Below are positions 22,044 through 34,931 of a DNA stretch of 64,000 bases, one piece after another; within the stretch, counting starts at the first letter, position 1, and every line of letters begins with the position of its first letter. This DNA comes from Pseudorasbora parva. Taxonomy: Eukaryota; Chordata; Actinopteri; Cypriniformes; Gobionidae. Under the pieces are notes generated by a model. The model was not told the origin of the DNA, made no database searches, and saw only the letters and a program-made list of their open reading frames with translations. The stretch covers positions 23,190,495-23,254,494 of the forward strand of contig NC_090187.1 in the NCBI RefSeq assembly GCF_024679245.1, written 5' to 3'. The position numbers and the translations under genes were made by a program.

Positions 22044-23505
22044 GTGCTTGTTTGTATCTGATTAGTTTGCTATCTCCACCTGTGTCTTAGTTCCCTCCTT
22101 CACCCTGTGTATTTATACTCCCCGTTTTGTTCAGTCCCTCGTTGGTTATTGTTTGTACACATGCGTGAGTCAACGTCTGTCATGAATATTCTTTGTCCTT
22201 TTGAATTAAATACTCTGTTGTATCCTCCTCTACTGTGTTGTGCACTTTATACGGCCTCAACTTGTGACATAATAACCAACCCTCAAAGTGTGTATGAAAG
22301 AATATTGATTCACCCTTGTTGCCGGACATATGTGCAATACCTGGCCTGGATCATCCAGAGCGACGGCCTCTTCCCTACAGCCAGCAAGCTCGAAGTGCCC
22401 ACCAAGGTTGGTCGAGAGCTGGAGAACACAAAGGCCCCGGAGTTGACGCAGGCGAGTCAGTCCATCTTAGAGCCAGGAGAAGACTGTAACCTGATCGATC
22501 TGTGGTCCGCGGATCCTTTTTCCACCCATGTGCCCACTCTCTCTTCGTCATCTTCTTCTCCAGTCCCTTCTGGAAATCTTCTGCCCGTTTCCATGCCTCT
22601 CCTGTTCCCTGTCTCACCAGCTCATTTAGAGGCTGAATCCCCAGCTACACCTCGGGCCTCCAGGCCCATATCTCCACCTCGGCCTGTCAGCCAATCATCA
22701 TCGCCTCGGCTTACCCAATTTTTTTTCGCCTCCGCGACCCGTCTGCTCAGAAACTCCGCTGGGCTCCCTCGTCACTCCAGGTCGGCCTTTGGTGGTCAAC
22801 GCACAGCCTATGCCTCGGACTTCCAGGATTCAGGCTGCGCCCTCACACTGCAGCCCTCAGCATGCTCCTCCCTTTCTCCAGCCTCCCCGTCGGCCTCACT
22901 CTCCACATCGTTGTTCCGTCCATCGGGGTCCACATCACCCTCTCAGTCCCGTGAGCCAGCAGCTCAGCGCCAGGCTTCCAGGCCTGCGATGTCGGCCACT
23001 CGGTTTCGTCGGTTCTTCCCCTCACCATGGTTCCACCGATCGGCCCCAGGGTTCCGTCCGCCCTTGCAGTCAGGACTCCGCCCTGGATCCTCCCACCCTC
23101 AGCGCCACCATGGTACCAGTGCCATCCTACTCCTTGATTCTGCCTGTCACCAGCTTCACGCCCTCCGCCAAAGCCTCCGCCCTTTTTCTTCATGTTTGAA
23201 TTTCTTCTTTACGGCGCTGAGGACACATACTTTTCAGGGGGGGGTAATGTCACAATTAGGTTTGGTTGTGTCTTCACCTGTGCTCGTTCGTCTTTGATTA
23301 GTTTTCTATCTTCACCTGTATCTTATTTCCTTTCTTCACCCTGTGTATTTATACTCCCTGTTTTGTTCAGTCCCTCGTCGGTTATTGTTTGTACACATGC
23401 GTGATTTAATGTCTGTTGTGAATATTCTTTGTCCTTTTGAATTAAAGACTGTGTTGTATCCTCCTCTACTGCATTGTGTGCTTTATACAGCCTCAACTTG
23501 TGACA
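22044..23505 (+). mobile_element. Small LTR retroelement without pol
   Basis: Two direct repeats flank an internal region of 978 bp. The 3' LTR is 23248-23505, starting TGTCACAATT and ending TTGTGACA. The 5' LTR (22044-22269) lacks its first 30-40 bp. A polypurine run of eight G (23237-23244) lies just before the 3' LTR, as expected for plus-strand priming. I found no clear primer-binding site. No protease, RT or integrase is present, so it would need enzymes supplied by another element. Confidence 0.75.
22270..23297 (+). CDS. Pro/Ser-rich open frame of the small LTR element
   Basis: The frame is open from within the 5' LTR (a Met at 22107) to 23297, but the LTR part is not expected to be coding, and no Met occurs just after the LTR. 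The internal part reads NPQSVYERILIHP, an acidic middle (EPGEDCNLIDLWSADP) and then a long Ser/Pro/Arg-rich tail (SPRPVSQSSSPRL, FRPSGSTSPSQSREP). There is no zinc knuckle and no enzyme motif. It resembles the low-complexity internal frames of non-autonomous fish LTR elements. It may be a derived gag or a non-functional frame. Confidence 0.4.
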
Positions 23506-24144
23506 ATTATATATTAAATCATTTTATTTCACTCCAGTCCATGTTACATTGTCCATAATAAAATAGTGAGTGCAGTATGGAAGCAACTTGTACGTAAATG
23601 GTCTTATTGTGAATGATTCTAATACAATTCCGGCATGTTACTCACAATATCCACACTCTTACTGATTTACAATGCTTTTTTTGGCACTTTTCCCCGCTTC
23701 TAAGCATTGATATGCTCTAACTGCCTGCATGCTTTATGCTGATATAGGGCAGGAGTAGATAGGACTTGGGAAACTGCTTCTGACTGAACAATTGCTAATC
23801 TAAGGATCCGATGGGAAGGTTGGAACATGAATAACTTCTGTTTGTGTCAGTGGACAATGATCTGTCACCACAGATATGTGTATTTTTGCTGAAAACATTT
23901 AACATATGAATTATTATGATAGTCATGCGTAACCCAGAGCACTGCTTTCCTTCAATGGACACATTAAACAGATGTCAGTTTATCACAGTGATCATTAAAA
24001 ACCCCAGGTTTTTTTTTATTTTTATTTAGGCTAAGTTTAGCTGTCTGAGCCCAAATGTCTCTTCTACTCTTCTTTTACAATCGGCCAAATCAACACTCCA
24101 TATATTGAGGCAATTATATGTAAATTAAACTTTGCGTATCAGAT
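23506..24144. other. Unassigned sequence
   Basis: I see no gene, terminal repeat or tandem structure in this stretch. Confidence 0.4.
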
Positions 24145-24244
<100 letters not shown>

Positions 24245-24769
24245 AACATGACCTAAATTGTCGTCAAAAGCAAATATACAGTAGTGGCCAAAAGTAATGT
24301 AGGGGTGAGCTTAAGCCCAGGATGTATTGTTGCCTTCAGTTTCTCATAGAGCTTAACAATTAATCAGTAAAATAATTGTGAATATGATTAGCTAATCGTG
24401 AAAAGTGCATATTACAGCATTATATAGTTCTCGCTTTGCAAGGTTATAATGCTTGGATGCTCAGCACTGCAAAAGCACGTTTAAGCATTATAGCCAATCA
24501 CAGATGTCTGTTGAAGGTAACAGCCAATCAACATCATTTTAATTAGTTGCTTCTGAAGATCTAGTTCTACACTTCCACGATCCTGTCACTATAGGCAATG
24601 AACTATACATGTAAATTAGAGTATCCCTGCACTGTATTTGATATCCTTGATTCTGCTCTGTTGCTCTCCATTACGCACCGTTCTATTTGTTGTTAGGATG
24701 ACTAAAAGTCCAGCTGTCTAACACAGCGCTTGTCAATGTCAAAATGATATCATAAAAGAAGACCGGGTT

Positions 24770-25240
24770 TCACTCTTGGGCTGCTTCAGAAATGCTGCCT
24801 TCGAGGATGCATTTCAAGGTAGGAAGGCAACCAGGCACATACGAATTCAGTGTTAGTTCACTTCCTGTCTTCTGAGATGCCTTTATCCGATCGATTTTTT
24901 GAAGGCAGCATAGACATATCTCCGCTGCCTTTGATATCCCACAATCCTGTGCTTTCCATTCCGTAACAGTTAAGCTAGAAAAAAATATGGCATCTGAAAG
25001 TTGATGATGGTGGTCTGTTTGTGTGTAAATGTGCATTTCGGGCCAACGTTTCCCTCTTTTGATTAATTATTAATCTGTAAAGGTTTAATGATCTACAACA
25101 AAATGGAAGCCACGTCCGAAAACTTTGGAAGCTGACTTGTTGCCTCACTGCCTTATTAGACAGTGACTTATAAGGAAGCATTTGTGTTTGAAGGCACCTC
25201 ACCAAACTGATTTCATACAAACTTCTGAGGCAGTCTAGCA
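24770..25240. mobile_element. Probable non-autonomous DNA transposon
   Basis: Begins near 'gctgcttcagaaatgctgcc' and ends near 'caaacttctgaggcag', with weak inverted similarity between the ends (cttcagaa / ttctgag). The interior contains 'aggaaggcaacc' and 'aaggcacctcacc' motifs in opposite directions. Assignment is tentative. Confidence 0.35.
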
Positions 25241-26036
25241 GTTTAATGATCTACAGCAAATTAGAGAGAGCTTTTGCGAGAGCTAAACACATTTAATTAA
25301 AACATTAGTAAAGTCTCGGTAGAAATAACATCAGGGGCCTTATTCACAAAATATATTAAGGCTAAAAGTAGCTCCTAACTTGCCAATTTAGGAAAAACTC
25401 TTAAAAATAATGGGCGTAAAAGTCCTAATTTTAGGACTCCTACATTTTTACTTTAACGGTATTTCACAAAGCATTTTTTAAAAGTATTTTATCACAAAAA
25501 TAGATCCTAAATAAAATAAAAACGCTAGGAGTAGTCAAGAGGACTCCTAAAAAACTATGACTAAATAATCCTAATGGTTGTTGCCACAATCCGTCTAAAG
25601 ACACTATACAACATTGAGGCAATATTGATAATTAATGTATCTTTAATTAAAAAAAAATATAAATAAAAAAGTCAGATTACCTGTGGTAGTTGTTTTTACG
25701 AGTTCACACTTACAAATAATTGAATAAAGTAAAACAATATAAGCATATTTGATGTGCTGTCTGAATCGATCAAGGGCTCCAAACTCGGAATTCAGCCTAA
25801 ACCCAGAGTTCTGCCCCGTATAGAAGACAGAGAGTGAGGAACCGGGAGACAGGGGGATGCAGGAAACTGTGGAGGTAACTAACGTTAGGTGAGTCGGCTC
25901 TCGGCTGTGTGTGTGTATATCCCTCCTCTCACACTGATTAGATAGACAGTTTGAACATGCTCTTCACAAACTTTGTTTATAAAACATAATTTTTGCTTGA
26001 ATTCTGCAATCTCTCGAGACGCAGATATGTAAGAGG
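25241..26036. other. Unassigned; part resembles a dispersed repeat
   Basis: 25335-25600 carries repeated 'tcctaa' / 'ttaggac' motifs and starts 'ggggccttattcacaaa', which resembles a non-autonomous element end. No right terminus was found. The rest is unassigned. Confidence 0.35.
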
Positions 26037-26040
26037 CTGG

Positions 26041-27535
26041 TGTTACGAACCAATTGTTCTAGGGGCGGATCGCAGCAGAAATAGATATGGTTGGTGGTAA
26101 ATTAATGTGCAACCGCAGAGGAAACCCCATCTACAGGCCTAGAATGACAATAAGCCCAACAACAAAGTTTAGGGAAGTTTATTTCCATAATTAAACAAGC
26201 AACATAAAAGGGTATAATTTTCAGAAGGGGGCAAGGCCAAAACAACAAACAAAGCTAACTCATACCTAAAAATCAACTAACTGCTACTAAATAAAGAAAA
26301 CAAAATACAGAAGGCTAAACTAACTCCCTATCTAAAGCCCTATTCGGACTGGATTAGTTTAACATGGGGACGTGGGGGTAAAGTAATTATTACCAGAGGT
26401 TCTTGGTGATTTTAGTCCCGTCCGAATGTGCCATCTCGGTAATCATTACGGACAATGTCAGTAAAGATTACCGAGATTTTCACCTTCTGTAAAAGGTCTG
26501 GAAAAATGACCTCGGGTAATACTAATCCCATTCGAATAGACCTGCTGTAAAAATGTATGGTAAAATTCCGTCATTTCCTGTTTAAAAGTTTAAAAAAGCG
26601 CATTTTGCGACCTTGGAGGCGCTTGAAGCATTTGGTTGTGTTGTAGGTGGTGGGACAAATCTGTGGAAAATGTCCGGTATTTTCCGCATATCATTTAAAG
26701 CAAAAAGAAGATCAAAAGCACTTATTAGAGGCACAACACATTTTAGCTCTAGGAAAGTGTCTATTACCAACATAATCCAATCAGAATCGTTAGACTGGAT
26801 CTAACTGTTTATTAAAACACACATATATATTGGAGACGGAGTTCAGACTGGTGCTCACCGCTCAGGTTGTGTGTTTGCTCACGTTATAACGGTAACGTCA
26901 TACGCACATGACGTCAAGGAGGTGCGTAAAGCGAGTTACTCCTCCCACTTCTGCTAGTTTTACTGAGATGTCTTATCCCGTGCTAATTGGCCATTCATAT
27001 TACAGACGTCCTGAGGTAAAATGACTTTACCCCCATGTCCCCATGTTAAACTAATCCAGTCCGAATAGGGCTTAACATAACCAGGAGAAAAGAGGTAATA
27101 CAAAACAAAATGGCACTCACCTTCCTACTAACGCCAACAAAAGAAAATACATCATACGGCTAAATCAGTATTTACCCTAGACAACTCAAATTAGGGGGTC
27201 ACTTCTCTCTTCGAAATCTCAATCATAGATGTAAGCAATAAGACAATGGACAAAGGTTCTACTTAGGCCCAACACAATGAACGCCATTACAGCAACTTAA
27301 ACTAAAATGAGATGAAGATGAGACCTCAGCCATTGCACACCATCAGGCCACCACCGGTCTGTAGGTAGCTGCTGTTTAAATATGCTCGCCTCTCTTCCAT
27401 CATCCAATCACAGCAAATCTCCGATTAGTAGCATCAGGTGGTGATAATGGTTCTGCAGGGAGAGAGAGCCAGGAAGAGAAACAACAAGAGCAGAGTTTGG
27501 CCCAACAAAAGAACCTTACGGCTCTGGACGTAACA
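26041..27535 (-). mobile_element. Solo LTR carrying a nested Harbinger-like element
   Basis: Ends are TGTTACG (26041) and CGTAACA (27535), flanked by a 4-bp duplication CTGG (26037-26040, 27536-27539). The 737-bp element at 26336-27072 is inserted inside; without it the LTR is about 755 bp. The minus strand has a TATA-like 'atatttaaa' and a CCAAT-like site near 27380-27410, which suggests minus orientation. No internal region or partner LTR lies nearby, so it is a recombination remnant of a retroelement. Confidence 0.65.
26336..27072. mobile_element. Harbinger-like inverted-repeat element, TAA duplication
   Basis: Terminal inverted repeats start AGCCCTATTCGGACTGG and continue 'attagtttaacatgggga', with an almost perfect reverse copy ending at 27072. 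The flanking TAA (26333-26335, 27073-27075) is the 3-bp duplication usual for PIF/Harbinger. There is no transposase. A 63-aa frame at 26613-26804 has no domain. Confidence 0.65.
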
Positions 27536-27815
27536 CTGGCAATTAGCTGAACATATACTAGTTTAACTAGTAACCTTTTTTTGAATATAGCAACATGAAA
27601 CCTTGTTCAGCAAAATATTTCTATAATCAAATCACTGACAGAGATCCCTCCCCCATCAGCCAATCACTGTGTTCAGAGTTAGCAAGCATGACGACATCAA
27701 TAGCAACGAGGTCAACCTCACCCTTACTCTTAGCTTAAAGGACAACTCTGGTGAGAAATGAATCTAGGGGTAATTAACAGATGGTTACATAGTAGATCGT
27801 TCTCTGGGATGCGTT

Positions 27816-28866
27816 TGTCACGGTCGGGGAACACAAAGAAAATGGTGCGAGGACTCAAGTGCAGAATTGATAATTTAGTAACAAAATGAAACAAACACAA
27901 AACAAAACCCACAAGGGGGAAAACCATAAACTAGAAAACACATGAACTGAAGACATACCAACACAGGGAACCAGGAGACATAGGCCCCATTTACACTGCA
28001 TGGTTCAAGTGACCCAATTCCGATTTTTTCCTCTCATGTGGAACAGATCAGATATAACATGTGAACGTGTGAGCAGTAAAAAAAAAACGCATGAATTCCG
28101 GTATCCTCAGATCGGATTCAGGCCTCACTCATATGTGGTAATAAATCCGATATGATTCGGATGCGTGCATTAGCGTCTGCCATGCAAGCGGTCAAATCGG
28201 ATATCCCCCAGTAAATGCGAGTTGTACGTTATTGAAAAAAGGACGGAGACGAATGACGTCAACTCAGGTGGACAAACTGCGATCCAGTGTTGCCAAGTCT
28301 GCAGTTTTCTGGCGGAATTGGGCTACTTTAACACAGTTTTGAGTTTGTTGTGAAAACCTGGCAACCCCGTCAAGGGCTTTCCTCTTTTTCTCCGCCTTAA
28401 GAGAGAAATGTTTTGCCGACTTTAAAGATGTGTGGAACACTGCAGACAGCAAAACATTGTGCAATTATTTTGTCTGTGTCCATTGCATAATCGCACTGTT
28501 TTACTTCCTTTCACCGGTTAAGAATGTCTTTGGCTGTTTTCCCAGTGTACAGTTTAAATGCAAATATCAGATATGGGTCGCTTTTGAAAAGATGATGTAA
28601 GCGGGTCGACAAAAAAAACGGATATAGTCACCAAATCGGAATTGTGCATCAAGACCTGCAGTGTAAATGCAGCTATAGACAAGACAAGGATATGACACAG
28701 CCTGACAAACACAAGGAGCTTATAAAGGGAAGAAATCAAGAGGGAACAGGTGGGAGAAATCAACACTAATCAGATAACAAAGGGGGAGGGATCAGACAAT
28801 TACATGAGCACATGCTCAGAATGAAAAAACCCACAGGTGCACACAAGACAGGACGGGCATGTGACA
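27816..28866 (-). mobile_element. Solo LTR with 5-bp target duplication and a nested element
   Basis: Ends are TGTCACGGTCGG (27816) and CATGTGACA (28866), flanked on both sides by GCGTT (27811-27815, 28867-28871). A 692-bp inverted-repeat element is inserted at 27983-28674; without it the LTR is about 355 bp. The minus strand carries 'ccctttataagctcc', a TATA-like site near 28720. No internal retroelement sequence is adjacent. Confidence 0.8.
27983..28674. mobile_element. Inverted-repeat DNA element nested in a solo LTR
   Basis: Left end 'ggccccatttacactgca', right end 'tgcagtgtaaatgcagct', with further inverted similarity ('acccaattccgattt' against 'aaatcggaattgtg'). ATA occurs on both sides (27980-27982, 28675-28677), a possible 3-bp duplication. 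Removing it rejoins the LTR as 'gagacatagacaag'. The interior has no transposase. Confidence 0.65.
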
Positions 28867-29330
28867 GCGTTTTCATGAAAATCGGATGTAAAGAGTTTTA
28901 TCTCAAAAAACAGATTAGCTTATAATGCTTGACTATGGGTCACAGGGTAAGCTGGTTAAATTGCTAGTTAATACCGCAAACAAGGCTCAAAATAGCCTCA
29001 CACTAACACAGTAGCATAATGAGGGTCCCTACATGTAAACTGAAGCATCGAGAACATTGTAAGTCTTCAAACAGTATAATAAGAAGATACTTTATTAAGA
29101 CAGTTACACATTCACGGATTCACGGATTGGCGCCATCTTGGGAAACAGTCTCGACGAGTCGAGCCACGAGCGCTTTGCTAAGTGTTGAACTGTGACTTGG
29201 AATCTCATATGGTCTGTTGTTTACGGAAGAAAGCACTAAGCACGACAGGGAAAATAAATAAATACAAATAAACATGTAATTAGATTTCACAAACATAAAT
29301 CCTATCGACCAGCTCACTTAGCACAGCGTT

Positions 29331-30126
29331 CGTGTTCTCCTGTATCTGTGTTCCTGTTGTTACCCTCCTGCCTGGTTCTGTATACCCTTGTTCTTGTATT
29401 GACTTTCGATGTTGTGTGTTATTAAATTGTTCATGCTGCACTTGAATTCTCACTCCGCTTCATCTCTGCTCACACATGACAGATCAACAGACCAAATACA
29501 GAGATGGCTCCAGCCATTGACCAGCATCTAGAGATGGCTCCAGCCACTGAGCAGAGTCCTGAGAGGGTTCCAGCCAGTGTCCAGAGAGTCCTCTGTCTCC
29601 TTCCTTCATGAGTCCAGAGAGGCCTCCGTCTCCTTCCGTCTTAATTTCAGAGAAGACTCAGAGAGGACTGCATCTCATGTCCCTCCTCTCCTTGCTCCAA
29701 AGTCTGTAATGCCTCCCAAGAAGATTTGTGGGGGTCTACCCATCCATGGAGGCCGACCCTGAAAGGTCTGAGGTGCCATGGCACCCTGAACTACCCAAGC
29801 CTTCGTGGCTCCCTGAACTTACGACACCTCCAATGGCTTCTTGAACTGCTCCGCGGCCCAGGTCTGCCCTTGCTCCACAGCCCAGGTCCGCCCGTGCTTC
29901 TAATCAGCCCTTTTTGAAAGCTAGCAGCATTTATTGTCGGTGTGCTTTATAGCTTCTGGGTCTATGACATCACCCGCCTATGATGTTCTGTCTCTCCACT
30001 GGGCTTCCATTGGCACATGCTTCTCGACGCAATCACGCAGAAGCGTTCCCAAAGCGTTTTTTCTTCAGGAAACTAAGTTTACCGAGATGCGTAACCGAGA
30101 TGTTTTCCCTAGGTGTTGCCTATTGC

Positions 30127-30193
<67 letters not shown>

Positions 30194-30363
30194 GATATAT
30201 ATATATACCTCTGTGCTTCAGTTGTTGTTTGTCAGCTGATGTTCTCCTGTACGAATGTTCCTGTTATTACCCTCCTGCATGGTTCAGTATACCCTTGTTC
30301 TTGTATTGACTTTTGATGTTGTGTGTTTTATTAAATAATTTTTGCTGCACTTGGACACAGGTG
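29331..30363 (+). mobile_element. Second small LTR-like element without pol
   Basis: Two direct repeats, about 29331-29481 and 30238-30363, share 'accctcctgc', 'agtatacccttgttcttgta', 'ttgacttt' and a poly(A)-signal-like 'ttattaaat'. The interior has imperfect repeats of 'gagatggctccagccat', then Pro/Leu-rich frames broken by stops (29577-29762, 29726-29917). No enzyme domains. It resembles non-autonomous fish LTR elements with repetitive interiors. The exact outer ends are uncertain. Confidence 0.55.
30130..30189. repeat. (GT)n microsatellite
   Basis: About 30 GT units inside the small LTR-like element, followed by a short AT run. Confidence 0.95.
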
Positions 30364-31441
<1,078 letters not shown>

Positions 31442-32730
31442 TGTACAATGATCAGAAATAATATTATGACCACCTTCCTAAGGTGACCTTCCTGTCGAGA
31501 CATGTACTCCACTAGACCCCTGAAGGTGTGCTGTGGTATCTGGCACCAATATGTTTGCAGTACACACCCTTAAGTCCTGTAAGTTGCGAGGTTGTGCCTC
31601 TTAATGGATCAGACTTGTTTGTTCAGCACATCCCACAGATTCTCGATTGGATTGAGACGTGAGGCATTTGGAGGCCAAATCAACACCTCAAATTAATTGT
31701 TGTGCTCCTCATTCCTGAACCATTTTTACTTTGTGGCAGGGCGCATTATCCGGCTGAAAGAGGCCACAACCACCAGGGAATACCGTTCCATGAATGGGTG
31801 TACATGGTCTGCAAAAATGGTTAGGTAGATGGGTCATGTCAAATTAACATCCACGTGGATGTCAGAACCCAAGGTTTCCCAAAACAACACTGCTTCTGCC
31901 GGCATGCTGTCTTCCCCTAGTGCATTCTGGTGCCATGTGTTCCGAAGGTAAGCGACACACATGCACCCAACCATCCACACGATGTAAGAGAAAACATGAT
32001 TTTATAGACCAGGCCACCTTCTTCCATTGCTCCACACTCTCAGAAAAAAAAGTACAGTGGAGGTACAATTTTGTTCCTTGGGGAACAAAACATATTACTG
32101 TACCTTTAAATGTACACAATTAGTCCTTAGGGTTCAACTATACCATTTTTTTCCTCAGTTCGGTCCTAGTGAGTCGCTGTGCTGCAGAGTTTGGTTCCAA
32201 CCCTGAAAGACATCTAAAGAAGCTCTTATTGGAAATTACTGTAACAGGTTTAGAATTTAATGTTTTATTGAAAACGTTTGGTCACCATAATGGAGATCAC
32301 TATTTCCATTATGTGGGTGATTTGACTTGGAATTTTAAGTAAGTTTGTGATTTTGTTACAGTGTAAACAAAAATGTGTAAAAAAAAAAAAAAAAAAGCTG
32401 TAAAAGCTGTAAACAAAATGTGTCATGAAGAAAGTGGTGGATGGGGTCAGCAAACTCCAGCCATGACCCATTGCTGGTTCACCACGGTTCCTTCCCTGGA
32501 CCACTTTTGATAGATACTGACCACTTCAGACCAGGAACACCCCACAATACCTGCAGATTTGGAGATGTGCTCAAAATCCTACACTTGCCCATTTTTCTTG
32601 CTTCTAATACATCAACTTTGAGGACAAAATGTTCCTTGCTGCCTAATATATCCCAGCCACTAACAAGTGCCGTGATGAAGAGATAATCAGTGTTATTCAC
32701 TTCACCTCATAATGTTATGCATGATCGGTG
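31442..32730 (-). pseudogene. Tc1-like transposon with a degraded transposase
   Basis: On the minus strand 31862-32119 includes EQWKKVAW and HRVDGWVHVCRLPSEHMAP, the region around the first catalytic Asp of Tc1 transposases. Downstream (lower coordinates) the complement of 'cagggcgcattatcc' gives the FQQDNAPCH-type block in degraded form, and 31640-31680 matches the [13 protein letters not shown] block. Ends resemble 'cataatattatgaccacctt' (31450-31490) and 'cataatgttatgcatgatcg' (32710-32730). About 400 bp near 32040-32440 is replaced by other DNA, including a small inverted-repeat insert at 32043-32155 ('ctcagaaaaaaa' to 'ttttttcctcag'). It is inactive. A fragment of the same family end lies at 62433. 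Confidence 0.75.
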
Positions 32731-32898
32731 TACTTATAGTCAGATGATCATCAAAATAATGTGTTAACAGCTATTAATACTCTAAATACTGCTGGTTGAC
32801 ATGTAGTTGCAAATTAATGAGTTAGTTGACATCTCGCTGCAAACATAGAATGTCTAAAGTGGACCATTGAAATAAAGTGTAACTTTATTAGGTTTATT

Positions 32899-34768
32899 GG
32901 TTACACTTTACAATACGGGTGCACTAATATGCATTAACTCATGCTTAACTAATGTACAGATAATCATGAGTTAATGTATTACTAATGGTGAACTAAGCCA
33001 TTTATTAATGATTACTGCATGAGCAACTAATGAAGATAATTGTTAAAAAGTAATCATTAAATTTTTATTAGTTAAAGGTCCCATTCTTCGCGTGTTTTCG
33101 AAGCTTTGATTATGTTTACAGTGTGCAATAAAACATGAGTTCATGTTTCGCGTGTAAAAAAAGAACAGTATTTTTCACACAATTGACTTATCTGTATACC
33201 GCTGTTTCCTCTGTCCTAAAAACGGCCTGATGATTTCCTTGTTCTATGAAGTCCCTCCTTCAGAAATACATAACGAGTTCTGATTAGGCCAGCGCTTCCC
33301 GTGTTGTGATTGGACAGCAGCTTAGCACACTTTGCCCGGAAAGGTCCCGCCTCTTACCATAACGTGCTCAATGTTATTGCAAAAATGTCTATATTCCCAA
33401 ATTAATTTGAGCCGGAATCAGAATGAGAATATCGAAGAGGATCGATTACAACCTGCTCAGGAAAGACTTTTGCTGGATGTTTCAGAATGGTAAGCTGTCT
33501 ATTCAGTAGTTTAAACTGATCATTACAAACACCAACAATCGATGGTGTCTGAATGAATTAACGTTACTACACTTTTATATGCTAAGTTTTTCGGATTAGA
33601 TTCAATTACCATCTAACGTTAGTTAACAAAGTTAAACAGCGTTGCACTTTGTGTCATGAGTTACATAAACTGTTAAACTTAAATAATAAAATACACTTAC
33701 CGGTTGTGGCTCATAAACAACAAAGAGGGAACTGCGTCATCTTTTAAGAATAACCTTTCTGCGAATCCGGCATTAAACTGATTGAGATTGATGAAGCAGT
33801 CCTGGGCTGCACATAGTTTCATTGATCTCTACGTACATCGTCCGTGGGAAGGCCAAACAAAGGTGATTTGACTCCGGGATGAAAATAACAGCGTTTCAAT
33901 GGCATGGCGACAAACACACTCTACAAAAACAACGCTTCCCTATTCTCGACCTGCGAGAGCAAAAGGACAACGCCCCCAAATTTGCGTGTTCTTGTGGGCG
34001 GAGGGTTCGTCAACAAACGGTTTTAGTTGCATCATTAAAGCAGGAAGTGCAGGGCTGTAGTCCAAACCGACCGTTCGCTGTAGGCTTTGAAAGGGAACTT
34101 CTGTTAAATAAAATATCTCGCTTGGCATTGAACTTTGAGCTTTATAATTGTACAGGTATTATTTATGCTCTAACAGCAACAATAAATAAAGTTTGAAAGA
34201 TGGAATTGTAAAGAATGGGACCTTTAAATATGTCATAATGTATTAATTCCTAAATAACATTATATTAACTAATAATTTAAATTAATGTGCTAATTACCAC
34301 AACTGGTCAAAGACTTTACTTGTTGGGGCACATGACTATTAACTTATTTATTAAGTAATATGTAATTGTGGTTATAGGTTTTGAATTAGTTAATAGTCAT
34401 TTGCCACAATAAGTAAAGTCATAACATAATGATACCTTTATAAATCATTAGCTAATGATTAATTAAAGCAGACAACTGGAAGTTGAAATGCATGGATTTT
34501 ACCCGTTTTGGTAATTAATGCATTAATTAACATTATTAGTTCATATAATATGTTATTAAGGAATTAATACATTATGACACATTTAACTAATAACTATTTA
34601 ATGATTACTTAATCTATTAATCATGTATAATCTTCATTAGTTGCTGATGCATTAATCATTAATTAATGGCTTAGTTCACCATTAATAATACATTAACTAA
34701 TGATCATCTGTGCATTAGTTAAGCATGAATTAATGTATATTGGTGCACCCTTATTGTAAAGTGTTACC
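32899..34768. mobile_element. hAT non-autonomous element with 8-bp target duplication
   Basis: Terminal inverted repeats GGTTACACTTTAC and GTAAAGTGTTACC, extended by 'gggtgcac' on both sides. Flanked by the identical 8-mer GGTTTATT (32891-32898, 34769-34776), the hAT signature. The arms are long imperfect inverted repeats rich in 'attaactaat'. A TTAA-target element sits in the left arm at 33076-34223. The right-hand copy of the same arm text shows what the undisturbed arm looks like. Confidence 0.85.
33076..34223. mobile_element. TTAA-target DNA transposon (Kolobok-like), 1148 bp, nested in a hAT
   Basis: Flanked by TTAA (33072-33075, 34224-34227). Termini AGGTCCCATTCTT and AAGAATGGGACCT are a perfect 13-bp inverted repeat. 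Excision restores 'attagttaaatatgtcata', which agrees with the mirrored arm of the host hAT near 34565-34590. A short protein-like run ends in DVSEW next to a donor-like 'gtaagc' at about 33490, possibly the remnant of a first exon. Related broken copy at 18516-20488. Confidence 0.8.
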
Positions 34769-34815
34769 GGTTTATTTATTATGTTTTTTTTTTCTTTTCT
34801 TTACCTGTTCTTCAG

Positions 34816-34931
34816 TTACTTGTCAGACAATTTTACAGTTAACACAGCCATGAAGTTTCTTCTTAAAGCTCTCTGGGTCCTCTTAGGCTGTATCGGTGCT
34901 GTTGAAGGTTTTGTTCAAGCATTAGCTCAGC
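34816..34931 (+). CDS. Candidate host exon encoding a signal peptide
   Basis: Upstream is a strong acceptor: a long pyrimidine tract (34782-34812) ending in ttcttcag at 34815. The exon would start at 34816, with 34 bases of 5' UTR and a Met codon at 34850 in the context acagccATGa. The 27 codons to the donor read MKFLLKALWVLLGCIGAVEG then FVQALAQ: a basic n-region, a hydrophobic core and a small-residue cleavage region, a textbook signal peptide. A donor-like GTAAGG follows at 34932, leaving the exon in phase 1; without splicing the frame stops at 34984. The protein would be secreted or a type I membrane protein. I do not recognise the gene, and no further exon was found in the window. The hAT element ends 47 bp upstream. 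It could be a chance combination. Confidence 0.4.

Larger units (their letters stand above)
27733..29330. mobile_element. Non-autonomous DNA repeat hosting a solo LTR
   Basis: The sequence before the solo LTR ('aaaggacaactctggtgaga', 'gatggttacatagtagatcg') and after it ('tcatgaaaatcggatgtaaa', 'ggcgccatcttgggaaacag') reads as one repeat I associate with cyprinid genomes. The left end starts near 27735. The right terminus is not visible before the LTR element that starts at 29331, so the limits are approximate. Confidence 0.4.

Noticed and set aside
22107..22269. Met at 22107 as the start of a 396-aa gene
   Set aside because: It lies in the 5' LTR, which matches the 3' LTR as non-coding sequence. 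Only the interior after 22269 can be considered.
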